A stretch of DNA of 47,752 bases from the NCBI GenBank assembly GCA_902557605.1, contig CACEAQ010000003.1:1-47752 (forward strand). The letters are read 5' to 3'. Made by a program: the position numbers and the translations under genes. This document shows positions 35,946 through 43,622 of this stretch, piece by piece. This DNA is from an uncultured Pelagibacteraceae bacterium (GTDB taxonomy: Bacteria > Pseudomonadota > Alphaproteobacteria > Pelagibacterales > Pelagibacteraceae). The stretch's first letter is position 1, and every line of letters starts with the position of its first letter. The notes under the pieces were generated by a model that had not been told where the DNA came from, ran no database searches, and worked only from the letters and a program-made list of their open reading frames with translations.

Positions 35946-35972
35946 ATTATAATAAATGTACACATTTTGTTC
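35946..35972 (-). promoter_or_regulatory. Candidate recA promoter with LexA-like operator
   Basis: On the minus strand, GAAC-N7-GTAC (35958-35972) matches the alphaproteobacterial SOS operator GAAC-N7-GAAC (GTTC-N7-GTTC on the other strand) at 7 of 8 fixed bases. A TATAAT (-10) sits at 35946-35951, 27 bases before the recA ATG. The operator half-site falls where a -35 element would lie (17-base spacing), so LexA binding would block the promoter. One mismatch in a half-site weakens the call. Confidence 0.45.
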
Positions 35973-36012
35973 TTTTTATCAAGTTATTTAAAATATGCTT
36001 TAAATGATGAAT

Positions 36013-37299
36013 TTAATTAAGAGATTTTAAGGATAAAGTTCCAATCTGCTTGGCTAACTCAAATTGAGAGACATTATAGTCTCTCTGGGCTTTAGCGAAG
36101 GCTATTTTAGCGTCCAGAAGGAGGCTTCTAGACTGGATAACCTCTAGAGTAGTTCTTGTATTACTGGAGTCATACTCTAGTGTTATGCCCTCATTAGCTA
36201 TTTCAGCAGCTTTTAACTGGGCTCTAGTGGCATCTAATACACCTTTTGAAGACTGATAATTAGACCAAGAGTTTGTTGTTTCTGTGATTATTTTATTTTT
36301 AGTATCTTGTAGAATCAATTGAGCACGTTGTTTATTAAAAGTTGATTTTTTAATTGATGAAATATTCTCACCACCTTTAATGATAGGCCAAGTTATTGTA
36401 GCTTTAACACTTTCATCGTTTTGTTCGTCAATAGTTGAACTTAAATCTTTGTTTTCAGTTTTTGAAACTTTTATTGATGCGGATGGGGACAATCTAGCCC
36501 TTTCAATATTGAGTTCTTTTTTTGATATTTGAAATTCTAAATTTGAAATTAGTAGATTCAAATTTTTTAAATTTGATAATTCCAGAGAAGATTCTAAAGA
36601 ATTAGGTAATGATAAAATAATATTTCCCGATAATTCTTGAAATTCTGGTGAATTTTCTCCAGTAACTCTTTTAAAATTTGTTTTTGAAGCAAGTAGTTCA
36701 GTCTTAGATTTTATTAATTTTGCATTGGCTCCTGCTAAGGAAGACTCGGATTGAGCTAAATCAGTTAAAGTAATTTCACCTTTTTGTAAACGAGCACTAT
36801 CAGACTCAACTTGTCTTTCAAATAAGTTTACATTTGAATTATTAAATTTTTCACTTTGAAATTTAAAAATCAGATCAAAATATGCAAATGCTACGTCGTA
36901 TATAGTTTGTTGTTCAACTTTATTTAATTCTAGTTTGGCTTTTTGAGTTTCTAGCTCGGTTTTTTTAAATGTGTTCACTCCCTTAAAGCCGGAAAAAATT
37001 TTTTGTTCAACCGAGATTGAAGTTGTTTCTGTATCAAGATTTGTATCAACTAAATTTTCACCACTTTGATTAATTCTATTTGTAGAGGTCGTACTTGTTT
37101 GGTTTCCTGATAGAGTAATGCTGGGTAAAAATTCACTTCTCGATATATTTTTTTTTTGCTTAGCAGTGTCAAGGTTTTTTCTCTCTGCATTTAATTGCAA
37201 ATTATTTTCTAAAGCTTTATTTATAAAAAACTTTAAATTTTCATCTGCACTTAAGTTAGAAAATACTAATAAACTAAAAAAAATTAATAATTTTTTCAT
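36013..37299 (-). CDS. tolC: TolC-family outer-membrane efflux protein
   Basis: TolC-type proteins form trimeric tunnels that connect inner-membrane exporters to the outside. The 428-residue product has a signal peptide (MKKLLIFFSLLVFSNLSADE), then two repeats of the OEP fold rich in coiled-coil segments (NLQLNAERKNLDTAKQKKNISRSEFLPSITLSG and QAKLELNKVEQQTIYDVAFAYFDLIF, mirrored in the C-terminal half at SPSASIKVSK and AKIAFAKAQRDYNVSQFELAKQIGTL). No periplasmic adaptor or pump gene is adjacent, so it is probably a shared outer-membrane component. The gene symbol reflects family membership. It starts one base away from the stop of the upstream kinase gene. Confidence 0.88.
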   Translation of the reverse strand: MKKLLIFFSLLVFSNLSADENLKFFINKALENNLQLNAERKNLDTAKQKKNISRSEFLPSITLSGNQTSTTSTNRINQSGENLVDTNLDTETTSISVEQKIFSGFKGVNTFKKTELETQKAKLELNKVEQQTIYDVAFAYFDLIFKFQSEKFNNSNVNLFERQVESDSARLQKGEITLTDLAQSESSLAGANAKLIKSKTELLASKTNFKRVTGENSPEFQELSGNIILSLPNSLESSLELSNLKNLNLLISNLEFQISKKELNIERARLSPSASIKVSKTENKDLSSTIDEQNDESVKATITWPIIKGGENISSIKKSTFNKQRAQLILQDTKNKIITETTNSWSNYQSSKGVLDATRAQLKAAEIANEGITLEYDSSNTRTTLEVIQSRSLLLDAKIAFAKAQRDYNVSQFELAKQIGTLSLKSLN

Positions 37300-38217
37300 T
37301 TAATTAAGCCTGATTGATTTAAGTTTATGATTTTTATCAATTTTAATTATAAAATTTGCTTTCTTATTTAAATCTTTAAGCATTTGTTTCGTGGTCCTCT
37401 CATAGTGCATGATAAATCTTTTTATTTCATTTTTATTCATAATTTTTTTTCCTTTGGAAGTAGCATTGAGTTTTTTTTCTTGTAAAAATCTCCATTTAAA
37501 AACATGGTTAAAACTTGGTACTTTTAAAAAAATAATTTTATCAATTTGTTTAAAAATTTTTTTGTACTTGCTTTTAAGCTCTTTATTAACTCTTTCTCTC
37601 CAAACTCTTTTTTTATCTTTTTCTTTTTCTAATATATTTATTGGAGCTAATAAATCTTTTTTTTTTTGTGAAGATGCGCCAACACACCAGCCTTCAAATA
37701 TAACTATGTCGGGCTTTAATTTAACTTTCTCCCAATAGGCTTTGGGTAAACGATTATCAATCGCTTTATCAAATTTAGGTATTTCCAGCTTTTCAAATTT
37801 CTGTTTTTTTAACTTTTTCAAACAAGCTAATAAAAGTTTTGTATCGTGGGTGCCAGGAACACCTCTAGTTAAAAATAGCGGGCTTATTTTTTTAGACATT
37901 TTTCTCCTATCGTTTAAGGTTTTATAAAAATCATCTATGGAAAAAGTAATTGTATTCAATTTATATCCTTCTTTTAAAATAATTTTTAATATATTTGATA
38001 TTGTTGATTTTCCTGACCCTTGACCTCCAGTTAATCCAATAATTTTTGTTTTTTTATTTTTAGAAAAAATTTTAAAAATTTCATTACTTATTGGCAGATA
38101 AAATTTATTTAATTGACCAATTTTATCTCTAAAAGGTTCTGACAAAACTTCTTGAGACTTCAAAAATTTGAGATATTTATTTTTTATTTTTTGGTAAACC
38201 AATTTAGAGATATACAT
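37300..38217 (-). CDS. D-glycerate 3-kinase-like P-loop kinase (GLYK/Tda10 type)
   Basis: This 305-residue P-loop kinase has Walker A GLTGGQGSGKST (61-72). A phosphoribulokinase/uridine-kinase-like fold follows, with FSIDDFYKTLNDRRK, FLTRGVPGTHDTKLL, IPKFDKAIDNRLP and VIFEGWCVGA. The combination of SIDDFY, RGVPGTHD and FEGWCVG is characteristic of the plant-type glycerate kinase and yeast Tda10 group, which converts D-glycerate to 3-phosphoglycerate in the plant case. That reaction would return photorespiration-like glycolate and glyoxylate carbon to glycolysis, but substrate specificity is inferred only. It lies directly upstream of the TolC gene. Confidence 0.8.
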   Translation of the reverse strand: MYISKLVYQKIKNKYLKFLKSQEVLSEPFRDKIGQLNKFYLPISNEIFKIFSKNKKTKIIGLTGGQGSGKSTISNILKIILKEGYKLNTITFSIDDFYKTLNDRRKMSKKISPLFLTRGVPGTHDTKLLLACLKKLKKQKFEKLEIPKFDKAIDNRLPKAYWEKVKLKPDIVIFEGWCVGASSQKKKDLLAPINILEKEKDKKRVWRERVNKELKSKYKKIFKQIDKIIFLKVPSFNHVFKWRFLQEKKLNATSKGKKIMNKNEIKRFIMHYERTTKQMLKDLNKKANFIIKIDKNHKLKSIRLN

Positions 38218-38223
38218 TTGATG

Positions 38224-38583
38224 TTATTTCTTGTCTAAAGGATGATTTTTTCCATCGATTATTGATACTTCATTAAGCGAAAAAGTATCAATATCATCAA
38301 TGCAACCTAAGTTAAAACCTGTCATCTTTGGATTAGATCTAGGATTATGATGTGTGTATATTCCACAGTTTGAACAAAAATAGTGTTTTGCTACTTTTGT
38401 GTGAAATTGATAAATACTTAATTTATCCTCCCCTTTTATAATCCTAAAATCCTCATTTTTAACCAAAGACATGAAAGTTCCTTTTCTTTTACAGATAGAG
38501 CAAGTGCATCTTAAAATTTTATCTAATTTCAAGATATTTACTTCGGCTTCTACATAGCTACAATGACATTTAAGTTTTATCAT
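38224..38583 (-). CDS. GFA/CENP-V-fold zinc protein
   Basis: The 119-residue protein carries the cysteine pattern of the glutathione-dependent formaldehyde-activating (GFA) fold: CHC (6-8), CTCSIC (26-31) and CSNCG (70-74), ligands for one or two zinc ions. The ending GCIDDIDTFSL is also typical. Family members were named for an enzyme proposed to catalyse formaldehyde-glutathione adduct formation, but many members have other or unknown roles. Nothing in the neighbourhood fixes a function. It is 6 bases from the kinase downstream, so may be co-transcribed with it and the TolC gene. Confidence 0.85.
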   Translation of the reverse strand: MIKLKCHCSYVEAEVNILKLDKILRCTCSICKRKGTFMSLVKNEDFRIIKGEDKLSIYQFHTKVAKHYFCSNCGIYTHHNPRSNPKMTGFNLGCIDDIDTFSLNEVSIIDGKNHPLDKK

Positions 38584-38703
38584 GTTATTAAAATCATCAG
38601 AGATTACTCATGTTTAGCCATATCCACAATAGTTCAAATTATTAAACAAATGTTCACCTTTTGACTCCCTTTTGATTCCTTTAGAGACTCTTTTTTCAAC
38701 TAA

Positions 38704-39585
38704 TTAGTGTTTTATTATTTTTACAGTATCTAAATTTTCTTGGCTGTTTAAAAGTTCACTTTTCTTCTCTCTTAAAGAAACTATTAAAATCGTTGCATTA
38801 AAAATAAACAGAAGTAATACCAAAAAATTTATTATGTTTACGAACAAGTTTGAAAAAAAAGAAAAAGTCAATAAAGCCAAAATAGTCAAAAACGACCTTG
38901 TTAAAACTTGATATTTGAAAACCGCAATTATGGACAGAGAATGAATAATTAATTTTAAAAGTGACATTTTTGAAGGTCCATAATATCGTGAACCCCTAAT
39001 AGAGTCTACTTCACTTAAGTTTAATAAATTCTTCTTAACTGTACCTGAATAGCTACTCCATAAACTTGCTATTGTTGAAAGTTTTTTGACATCTTTTTTG
39101 ATTAAGCAGCTATAGTTTCCAAAATTTATTAACTCACCAGTAAATATATAAGTAATTATTTTATGTGTTTTATATAAAAATTGAAATATTGGTCCTTCAG
39201 CTCTTTTAATTCTTTTTGCAACAACAGAGGTATCAGGTTTTTCTGAAATTTTATTAATTATGGATTTTAATTCATTTGGTCTATCTTCGCCATCTCCATC
39301 CATTAAGATTATATAATCAAAATGCTCTTTTTGAGAAATATACCTTATTCCAAATGCATTACATCTAGCATGGCCTCTATTTTTTTTCATATTTAAAATT
39401 TTGATGGATTTTAAATTTGAAGGTAGTTGAATTTCTGGTTGTTGGATACTGGAAGAGTCGTTCACTACTAAACACTCAAATTCAAAGTTTTTTATACCGT
39501 TAATATTAAAATCTATTTCTGTAATTAATTTTTTTAATGAGTCCCAATCGTTAAAAACGGGTATTAAAAGAATAATTTTTTTCAT
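38704..39585 (-). CDS. Family 2 glycosyltransferase, membrane-anchored
   Basis: This GT2 enzyme transfers a sugar from a nucleotide donor, probably to a lipid carrier. Features are the start LIPVFNDWDSLKKLI, the NRGHARCNAFGIRY nucleotide-binding segment, and the metal-binding DGDGEDRPNELKSII (an extended DXD motif). The C-terminus has two membrane helices (about 228-250 and 255-280). The track's first 19 residues come from an upstream frame. The ATG at 39585 (MKKIILLIPVFNDW) overlaps the neighbouring gene's stop as ATGA and is the more natural start, giving 293 residues. The polyprenol-phosphate glycosyltransferase group is the closest by architecture. The acceptor is unknown. Confidence 0.85.
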   Translation of the reverse strand: MKKIILLIPVFNDWDSLKKLITEIDFNINGIKNFEFECLVVNDSSSIQQPEIQLPSNLKSIKILNMKKNRGHARCNAFGIRYISQKEHFDYIILMDGDGEDRPNELKSIINKISEKPDTSVVAKRIKRAEGPIFQFLYKTHKIITYIFTGELINFGNYSCLIKKDVKKLSTIASLWSSYSGTVKKNLLNLSEVDSIRGSRYYGPSKMSLLKLIIHSLSIIAVFKYQVLTRSFLTILALLTFSFFSNLFVNIINFLVLLLFIFNATILIVSLREKKSELLNSQENLDTVKIIKH

Positions 39586-40961
39586 TTTTTTCCTATCATG
39601 CAATACCCTACTGGTTGGATAGTGCCAAATACACCTGGGCAAATCTGTTTAAGAATTTTTGGATTTCCTGTATAAATAACTCCTTGGTTTTCTTTTATTT
39701 TTGGAACATAGTTTTTAAGTTCATTAATCCAAATTGGCCTTGAAGGTAAATGGTAGGATAAATTACCAGCCGACCACTCGTCTCCAATGACTAATTTAAT
39801 TTCATTTACAAAATTTTGGTCCCATTTATTCTGAACAAGTCTAGCTATTTCTTTGCCAGGATAATCAGTTCTTTTGAATTCATTAGATAAAGAAATATAA
39901 ATATATGCACTTGGTGAAGCTAAAAAAATAAATGTTATTATATAAATGAAATTATTTATTTTTTTAATTTTTACACCTTTTTGAAAGAAGTAAAAAATTA
40001 CGAGTCCATTAAATAAATAAAATGTAGACATCCACATAGTCCTTATCTTTGCTCCGGTAATGAGCGCGGTAAGAAAAACCAATACCAACGGAAGTAAACC
40101 TATGCAAATTAAAAAAGCCTCTTTTTTATTAATTTTTTTAAAAAATAAACTTTTTCTACTAAATGAAAAAATAGAAAAAAATGTTAGGAAAAAAAATAAC
40201 ATCATGCCTATCTGTTTAGAAAAAAAAATTAATGGATTGATAAAATGATCGAACCATTCTTTATTTACAACATCTGTTCTAGCGAAAGCATAGTTTATAG
40301 TTAAAAAATCGTTTTTAAAAAGCCAAAATATATGTGGTAAGCACAGTATTAAAAATAAAGACATAGATAAAAAAAAGTTTTTCGATACCTGATTATTTTT
40401 TTTTAAAAAAAATAAAAAAAATACTAGCATTGATAAAAGTAAAAATAAAAATGAATAATGTGTTAAAACTCCAAGTGAACAGAACAACCCAGTTAATAAC
40501 CAGTCAGTAACATTATTTTTAGTAACACTTTTCCAAAAATAATAAACTGCTATTGATTTTAACGGCAACTGACAAATATAAACATTAAATTCTGGAGTTG
40601 TATAATTAAAATAAAAAATACTCTCTAGAATTAATACCGATAATACAGGAAAAAAAGAATTATCAAAAAAATCTTTAGAAAGTTTCCAAATATAAAAAAA
40701 TGCAGTTAAAACAAATAATTGACTTAGCAAATAATATGCCCAATCATTTGTGCCAAATACGAAATAAACTACTCCCACTACAAAAGCGCTAAAAGGTGGG
40801 TGTTTATTATAACCCCACTCTAATTGACTAGACCATGCTAATGCCTCAATTGTATCCAGTGGCAAATTTACATTTGTCAAAGCTGGTGCCAAGGTCCAGA
40901 TGATTAAATGGGAAAAAAGAAAGATGTATAATAGTTTGTTGATGTCTTTTTTTAAATTCAT
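39582..40961 (-). CDS. Family 39 / ArnT-like membrane glycosyltransferase
   Basis: This 459-residue polytopic protein has about ten membrane helices and the N-terminal loop motif LPLDTIEALAWSSQLEWGYNKHPPFSAF. An acidic pair (D and E) there is the catalytic signature of the PMT_2/ArnT-type C-GT fold, which uses polyprenol-phosphate sugars. The C-terminal periplasmic part includes GDEWSAGNLSYHLPSRPIWINEL. Paired with the downstream GT2 gene (coupled by ATGA) it suggests a two-step system: the GT2 loads a sugar on a lipid carrier and this enzyme moves it to a target outside the membrane. The acceptor (lipid A, protein or glycan) cannot be told. Confidence 0.85.
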   Translation of the reverse strand: MNLKKDINKLLYIFLFSHLIIWTLAPALTNVNLPLDTIEALAWSSQLEWGYNKHPPFSAFVVGVVYFVFGTNDWAYYLLSQLFVLTAFFYIWKLSKDFFDNSFFPVLSVLILESIFYFNYTTPEFNVYICQLPLKSIAVYYFWKSVTKNNVTDWLLTGLFCSLGVLTHYSFLFLLLSMLVFFLFFLKKNNQVSKNFFLSMSLFLILCLPHIFWLFKNDFLTINYAFARTDVVNKEWFDHFINPLIFFSKQIGMMLFFFLTFFSIFSFSRKSLFFKKINKKEAFLICIGLLPLVLVFLTALITGAKIRTMWMSTFYLFNGLVIFYFFQKGVKIKKINNFIYIITFIFLASPSAYIYISLSNEFKRTDYPGKEIARLVQNKWDQNFVNEIKLVIGDEWSAGNLSYHLPSRPIWINELKNYVPKIKENQGVIYTGNPKILKQICPGVFGTIQPVGYCMIGKK

Positions 40962-41036
40962 AATTAATTATAATTATTACAATTTATAAGCTATTGACAC
41001 GACTAAAATCAAACATATACTCGCTCAGTTTGAAAA

Positions 41037-41462
41037 ATGGCAAAAAAAGCAACTAATAAAAAAAAATATATTCCTAATTCAAAAGAAAAATACATGTGTG
41101 CTAAACACAAAAAATTTTTTACAGACGAATTATTAAACTGGAAAAGAGATATAATAAAATCAAATAACCTGGGAAATTTGCTAAATTCAAATGATGATAA
41201 CGTTTCATCTGCTGATATTGTTGATCAAGCATCTTCTTATACTGATAAATCTGTTGAGATGAAAGCTTTGAATAGAAGTAGAAAGCTTATCTCTAAGATA
41301 AATTCTGCTTTACAAAGAATTAAGGAAGGCACTTATGGATATTGTGAAGAAACGGGTGAGCCTATTGGTCTTAAAAGATTAATGGCTAGACCAGTGGCCA
41401 CTTTATCTATAGAGGCACAAGAAAAACATGAAAGAGATGAAAAAATTTTTATTGATGATTAA
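41037..41462 (+). CDS. dksA: DksA-family RNA polymerase-binding regulator
   Basis: DksA binds the RNA polymerase secondary channel and, with ppGpp, reprograms rRNA and amino-acid promoters. The 141-residue protein has the coiled-coil part (YMCAKHKKFFTDELLNWKRDIIKSN ... SADIVDQASSYTDKSVEMKALNRSRKLISKINSALQRI) and the C-terminal globular segment KEGTYGYCEETGEPIGLKRLMARPVATLSIEAQEKHERDEKIFIDD. The Asp-x-Ala (DQAS) tip motif is present. Only one of the four zinc-finger cysteines remains, as in many alphaproteobacterial DksA proteins. It is expressed away from the divergent GT39 gene and ends with a 4-base convergent overlap with GST. Confidence 0.93.
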   Translation: MAKKATNKKKYIPNSKEKYMCAKHKKFFTDELLNWKRDIIKSNNLGNLLNSNDDNVSSADIVDQASSYTDKSVEMKALNRSRKLISKINSALQRIKEGTYGYCEETGEPIGLKRLMARPVATLSIEAQEKHERDEKIFIDD

Positions 41463-42085
41463 ACTTTAGGAATTTCTTCTCCTTTTTTAAGCAAATCGTA
41501 ACCTTTTATAACTGCTTTTCTATTAGATATTTCCTCATACCATCTTGTGAGATTATTAAATCTCTTAAGACCTATATCATGCCATTCATGCCTTGCTATC
41601 CAAGGAAAGGTTGCGATATCAGCAATAGTGTAATTATCACAGGCTAAAAATTTTGATTTAGAGAGTCTTTCATCTAGTTCTTTATAAATTCTTTCAGAAA
41701 TCTTAAAATATCTATTTTCTCCAAATTCACTTTTACCAGGGTTATAATGGTGAAATTGATGATGTTGACCTAACATAGGTCCTACATAAGCCATTTGACC
41801 CATTAACCATTGATTAATAATTGTTTTTTGGTTTTTATCATAAAATTTTCCGCTCTTTTCAGCCAAATAAATTAATATCGCACCTGACTCGAACAAGCTT
41901 TGATTGTTTTCATGGTCTACAATGACCGGTATTTTGCTAAAGGGACTTATTTTTTTAAACTCCGGTTTAAATTGCTCATTATTATTTATATTAATTTTTG
42001 TTACTTTATATTCAAAACTTATCTCTTCCAGCATTATTGATATTTTCTTACCGTTTGGAGTGTTGGCGGTAAGTAATTCGATCAT
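41459..42085 (-). CDS. Glutathione S-transferase family protein
   Basis: The 208-residue protein has the thioredoxin-like N-terminal domain (MIELLTANTPNGKKISIMLEE) with the SKIPVIVDHENNQSLFESGAILIYLAEKSG block, where the cis-Pro and the glutathione-binding E-S pair are seen. The C-terminal helical domain has FLACDNYTIADIATFPWIARHEW. This fits the YfcG/YghU-like disulfide-bond oxidoreductase subgroup of GSTs, inferred from TPNGKK in place of a catalytic Ser/Cys. It is the last gene of the four-gene redox operon, with an ATGA overlap with the reductase gene. Confidence 0.87.
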   Translation of the reverse strand: MIELLTANTPNGKKISIMLEEISFEYKVTKININNNEQFKPEFKKISPFSKIPVIVDHENNQSLFESGAILIYLAEKSGKFYDKNQKTIINQWLMGQMAYVGPMLGQHHQFHHYNPGKSEFGENRYFKISERIYKELDERLSKSKFLACDNYTIADIATFPWIARHEWHDIGLKRFNNLTRWYEEISNRKAVIKGYDLLKKGEEIPKV

Positions 42086-43095
42086 TTTTTTCCAAGTCTA
42101 TCTTGTATAGTTTTAGAAGAAGTGGTGAATTCAAATCTATATTTTTCGTTAGGTCTCGCTCTTTTAAAACACTCAACGGAAGCAAGAGCTACTTCATGAA
42201 ATCCTGAGAGGATTAATTTAAGTTTTCCTGGGTAAGAACATATGTCGCCAGCTGCAAATATACCTTTTTTATTGGTCTCAAAGTTTTCTGGATTTACCTC
42301 AATAGTTTTTTTATCCATGTTCAAGCCCCATTTAGCAATTGGACCTAATTTCATTATCAAGCCGAAAAACCCAAGCATTATATCAGTCGGAATTACTTCT
42401 GTTTTTTCATCATCAAATCTAATTGTAATAGACTTTAATTCTTTTTCATTATCTAAAGAAATTATTTGGCAAGGTGTTTTAATCATAATTTTTCCAGCTT
42501 TTTCTAATTTTCTTAATTCTGATAAAGTATGTTGCGCACCTCTAAATTCATTTCTCCTATGGACAAGTGTAACTTTTGAATATTTTGAAAGCTCTAATGC
42601 CCAATCTAGAGCTGAGTCTCCTCCGCCAAAAATTGCAATTTTTTTATTTTTAAAATGATCTTTATTTCTTACTGAATAAAATACAGATTGGTCCTCAAGT
42701 TTTTCTGCCTCTTTTAGAGAGATCTTTCTAGGTTCGAAAGAGCCTACTCCGCCCGCAATTATAATATTTGGCGCTATAAATTCTTTTTTATTATTAGTTT
42801 TAACAATCCAGTTTTCTTTTTCTTGGCGCACTTCATCGACTCTTTCATTTAAATGTATCTCAGTATTAAATGGTTTTATCTGATCAAGAAGTCTTTTTGT
42901 CAATTGTTCTCCAGTGCATTCTGGAACTGCAGGAATATCGTAAATAGGCTTATCTGGATAAAGTTCGATGCATTGTCCACCAGGTTTATCAAGATTGTCT
43001 ATTACTATAGACTTAAGACCTTTGATGCCTAATTGGTGAACTCCAAAAAGTCCAACGGGACCAGCGCCGATTATTATTACGTCAGTTTTTTTCAT
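42082..43095 (-). CDS. Thioredoxin reductase-like ferredoxin-NADP reductase
   Basis: The 337-residue flavoprotein has an FAD-binding GAGPVG motif (10-15) and an NADPH-binding FGGGDSALDWALEL segment. The C-terminal FAD contact is FAAGDICSYPGKLKLI. The CxxC pair of true thioredoxin reductases is absent at the expected position, which points to the TrxR-like ferredoxin reductase (FNR) subgroup. Its direct neighbour is a 2Fe-2S ferredoxin with a one-base overlap, supporting the electron-transfer pairing. Whether electrons flow from NADPH to ferredoxin or the reverse cannot be told. Confidence 0.9.
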   Translation of the reverse strand: MKKTDVIIIGAGPVGLFGVHQLGIKGLKSIVIDNLDKPGGQCIELYPDKPIYDIPAVPECTGEQLTKRLLDQIKPFNTEIHLNERVDEVRQEKENWIVKTNNKKEFIAPNIIIAGGVGSFEPRKISLKEAEKLEDQSVFYSVRNKDHFKNKKIAIFGGGDSALDWALELSKYSKVTLVHRRNEFRGAQHTLSELRKLEKAGKIMIKTPCQIISLDNEKELKSITIRFDDEKTEVIPTDIMLGFFGLIMKLGPIAKWGLNMDKKTIEVNPENFETNKKGIFAAGDICSYPGKLKLILSGFHEVALASVECFKRARPNEKYRFEFTTSSKTIQDRLGKK

Positions 43096-43415
43096 TAAGT
43101 TTGCTTCTCTGGTGTAATTACTTCTAGACCGTCTAATTCATTACCAACTATTATTTGGCAGCTTAATCTGCTGTTTTTTTTTGGTTCAAATGCCATATCA
43201 ATCATATCTACTTCTGCATCTTCTGCTTTTGGAATTTTATCAAACCATTTATCGTCAACATATACATGGCATGTTGCGCAAGCCATTGATCCTCCACAAT
43301 CAGCATCAATGCCTGGTATTTCATTTTGAATTGCACCCTCCATGACTGACAAACCATTTTCAACTTCTATAGTTTTTGAATTCCCTTGATAGGTTTTGTA
43401 AGTAATTTTTGGCAT
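43095..43415 (-). CDS. 2Fe-2S ferredoxin (adrenodoxin type)
   Basis: The 106-residue protein ligates a [2Fe-2S] cluster through C40, C46, C49 and C86 (DADCGGSMACATCHVYV and LSCQII). The motif C-x5-C-x2-C and the acidic helix PKAEDAEVDMIDMAFEPKKNSRL are those of vertebrate-type/adrenodoxin-like ferredoxins. It starts 3 bases after the stop of the 44-residue membrane protein and overlaps the reductase by one base. Homologues serve Fe-S cluster assembly or P450/oxygenase chemistry; its partner here is most likely the adjacent reductase. Confidence 0.96.
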   Translation of the reverse strand: MPKITYKTYQGNSKTIEVENGLSVMEGAIQNEIPGIDADCGGSMACATCHVYVDDKWFDKIPKAEDAEVDMIDMAFEPKKNSRLSCQIIVGNELDGLEVITPEKQT

Positions 43416-43418
43416 ATA

Positions 43419-43553
43419 TTAATAATACGCTAAATAAATTGAAATAATTACCGCCCAAAAAAAAGCGTAATAAAGTATATACCCTTTAACTGTAAAGGGC
43501 ATTTTCTTAAGCCTTCTTTTTCCTTTTCCTTTATAAGGTTTTGAAATTTCCAT
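43419..43553 (-). CDS. 44-residue cationic single-pass membrane protein (not in ORF track)
   Basis: Between proteorhodopsin and the ferredoxin is an open frame of 44 codons: ATG at 43553, stop at 43419. The first 23 residues (MEISKPYKGKGKRRLKKMPFTVK) carry nine Lys/Arg and one Glu. The rest is one hydrophobic, aromatic-rich helix (about 25-44, YILYYAFFWAVIISIYLAYY). The positive-inside rule puts the N-terminus in the cytoplasm. It begins 14 bases after the proteorhodopsin terminator stem-loop region. Its stop is only 3 bases before the ferredoxin ATG, so it is the leading cistron of a coupled operon. I do not recognise a family. Possible roles include anchoring the ferredoxin system or a partner subunit of the rhodopsin, both speculative. 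Confidence 0.7.
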   Translation of the reverse strand: MEISKPYKGKGKRRLKKMPFTVKGYILYYAFFWAVIISIYLAYY

Positions 43554-43567
43554 AATCTTTTTTTATC

Positions 43568-43607
43568 AAAAAAAAAGGGCAAGTATGTGAGACATACCCG
43601 CCCTTTT
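43568..43607 (-). terminator. Intrinsic terminator after proteorhodopsin
   Basis: Read on the minus strand, a 16-bp stem (AAAAGGGCGGGTATGT pairing with ACATACTTGCCCTTTT, with two G.T wobbles) closes a 3-base loop and is followed by a run of nine T. It sits 15 bases past the proteorhodopsin stop. It is the clearest intrinsic terminator in the window. It lies only 14 bases before the 44-residue ORF, so that operon has almost no room for a separate promoter. Confidence 0.9.
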
Positions 43608-43622
43608 CAATTTTATTATCTA

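Noticed and set aside
41037-41462. Loss of zinc-finger cysteines in DksA as a novelty
   Set aside because: From memory, many alphaproteobacterial DksA proteins show the same YGYCE-TGEPI form with one cysteine, so this is the regional norm.
42242-42658. 138-aa plus-strand ORF antisense to the ferredoxin reductase
   Set aside because: The reductase frame is conserved with FAD and NADPH motifs; the antisense frame shows no domain.
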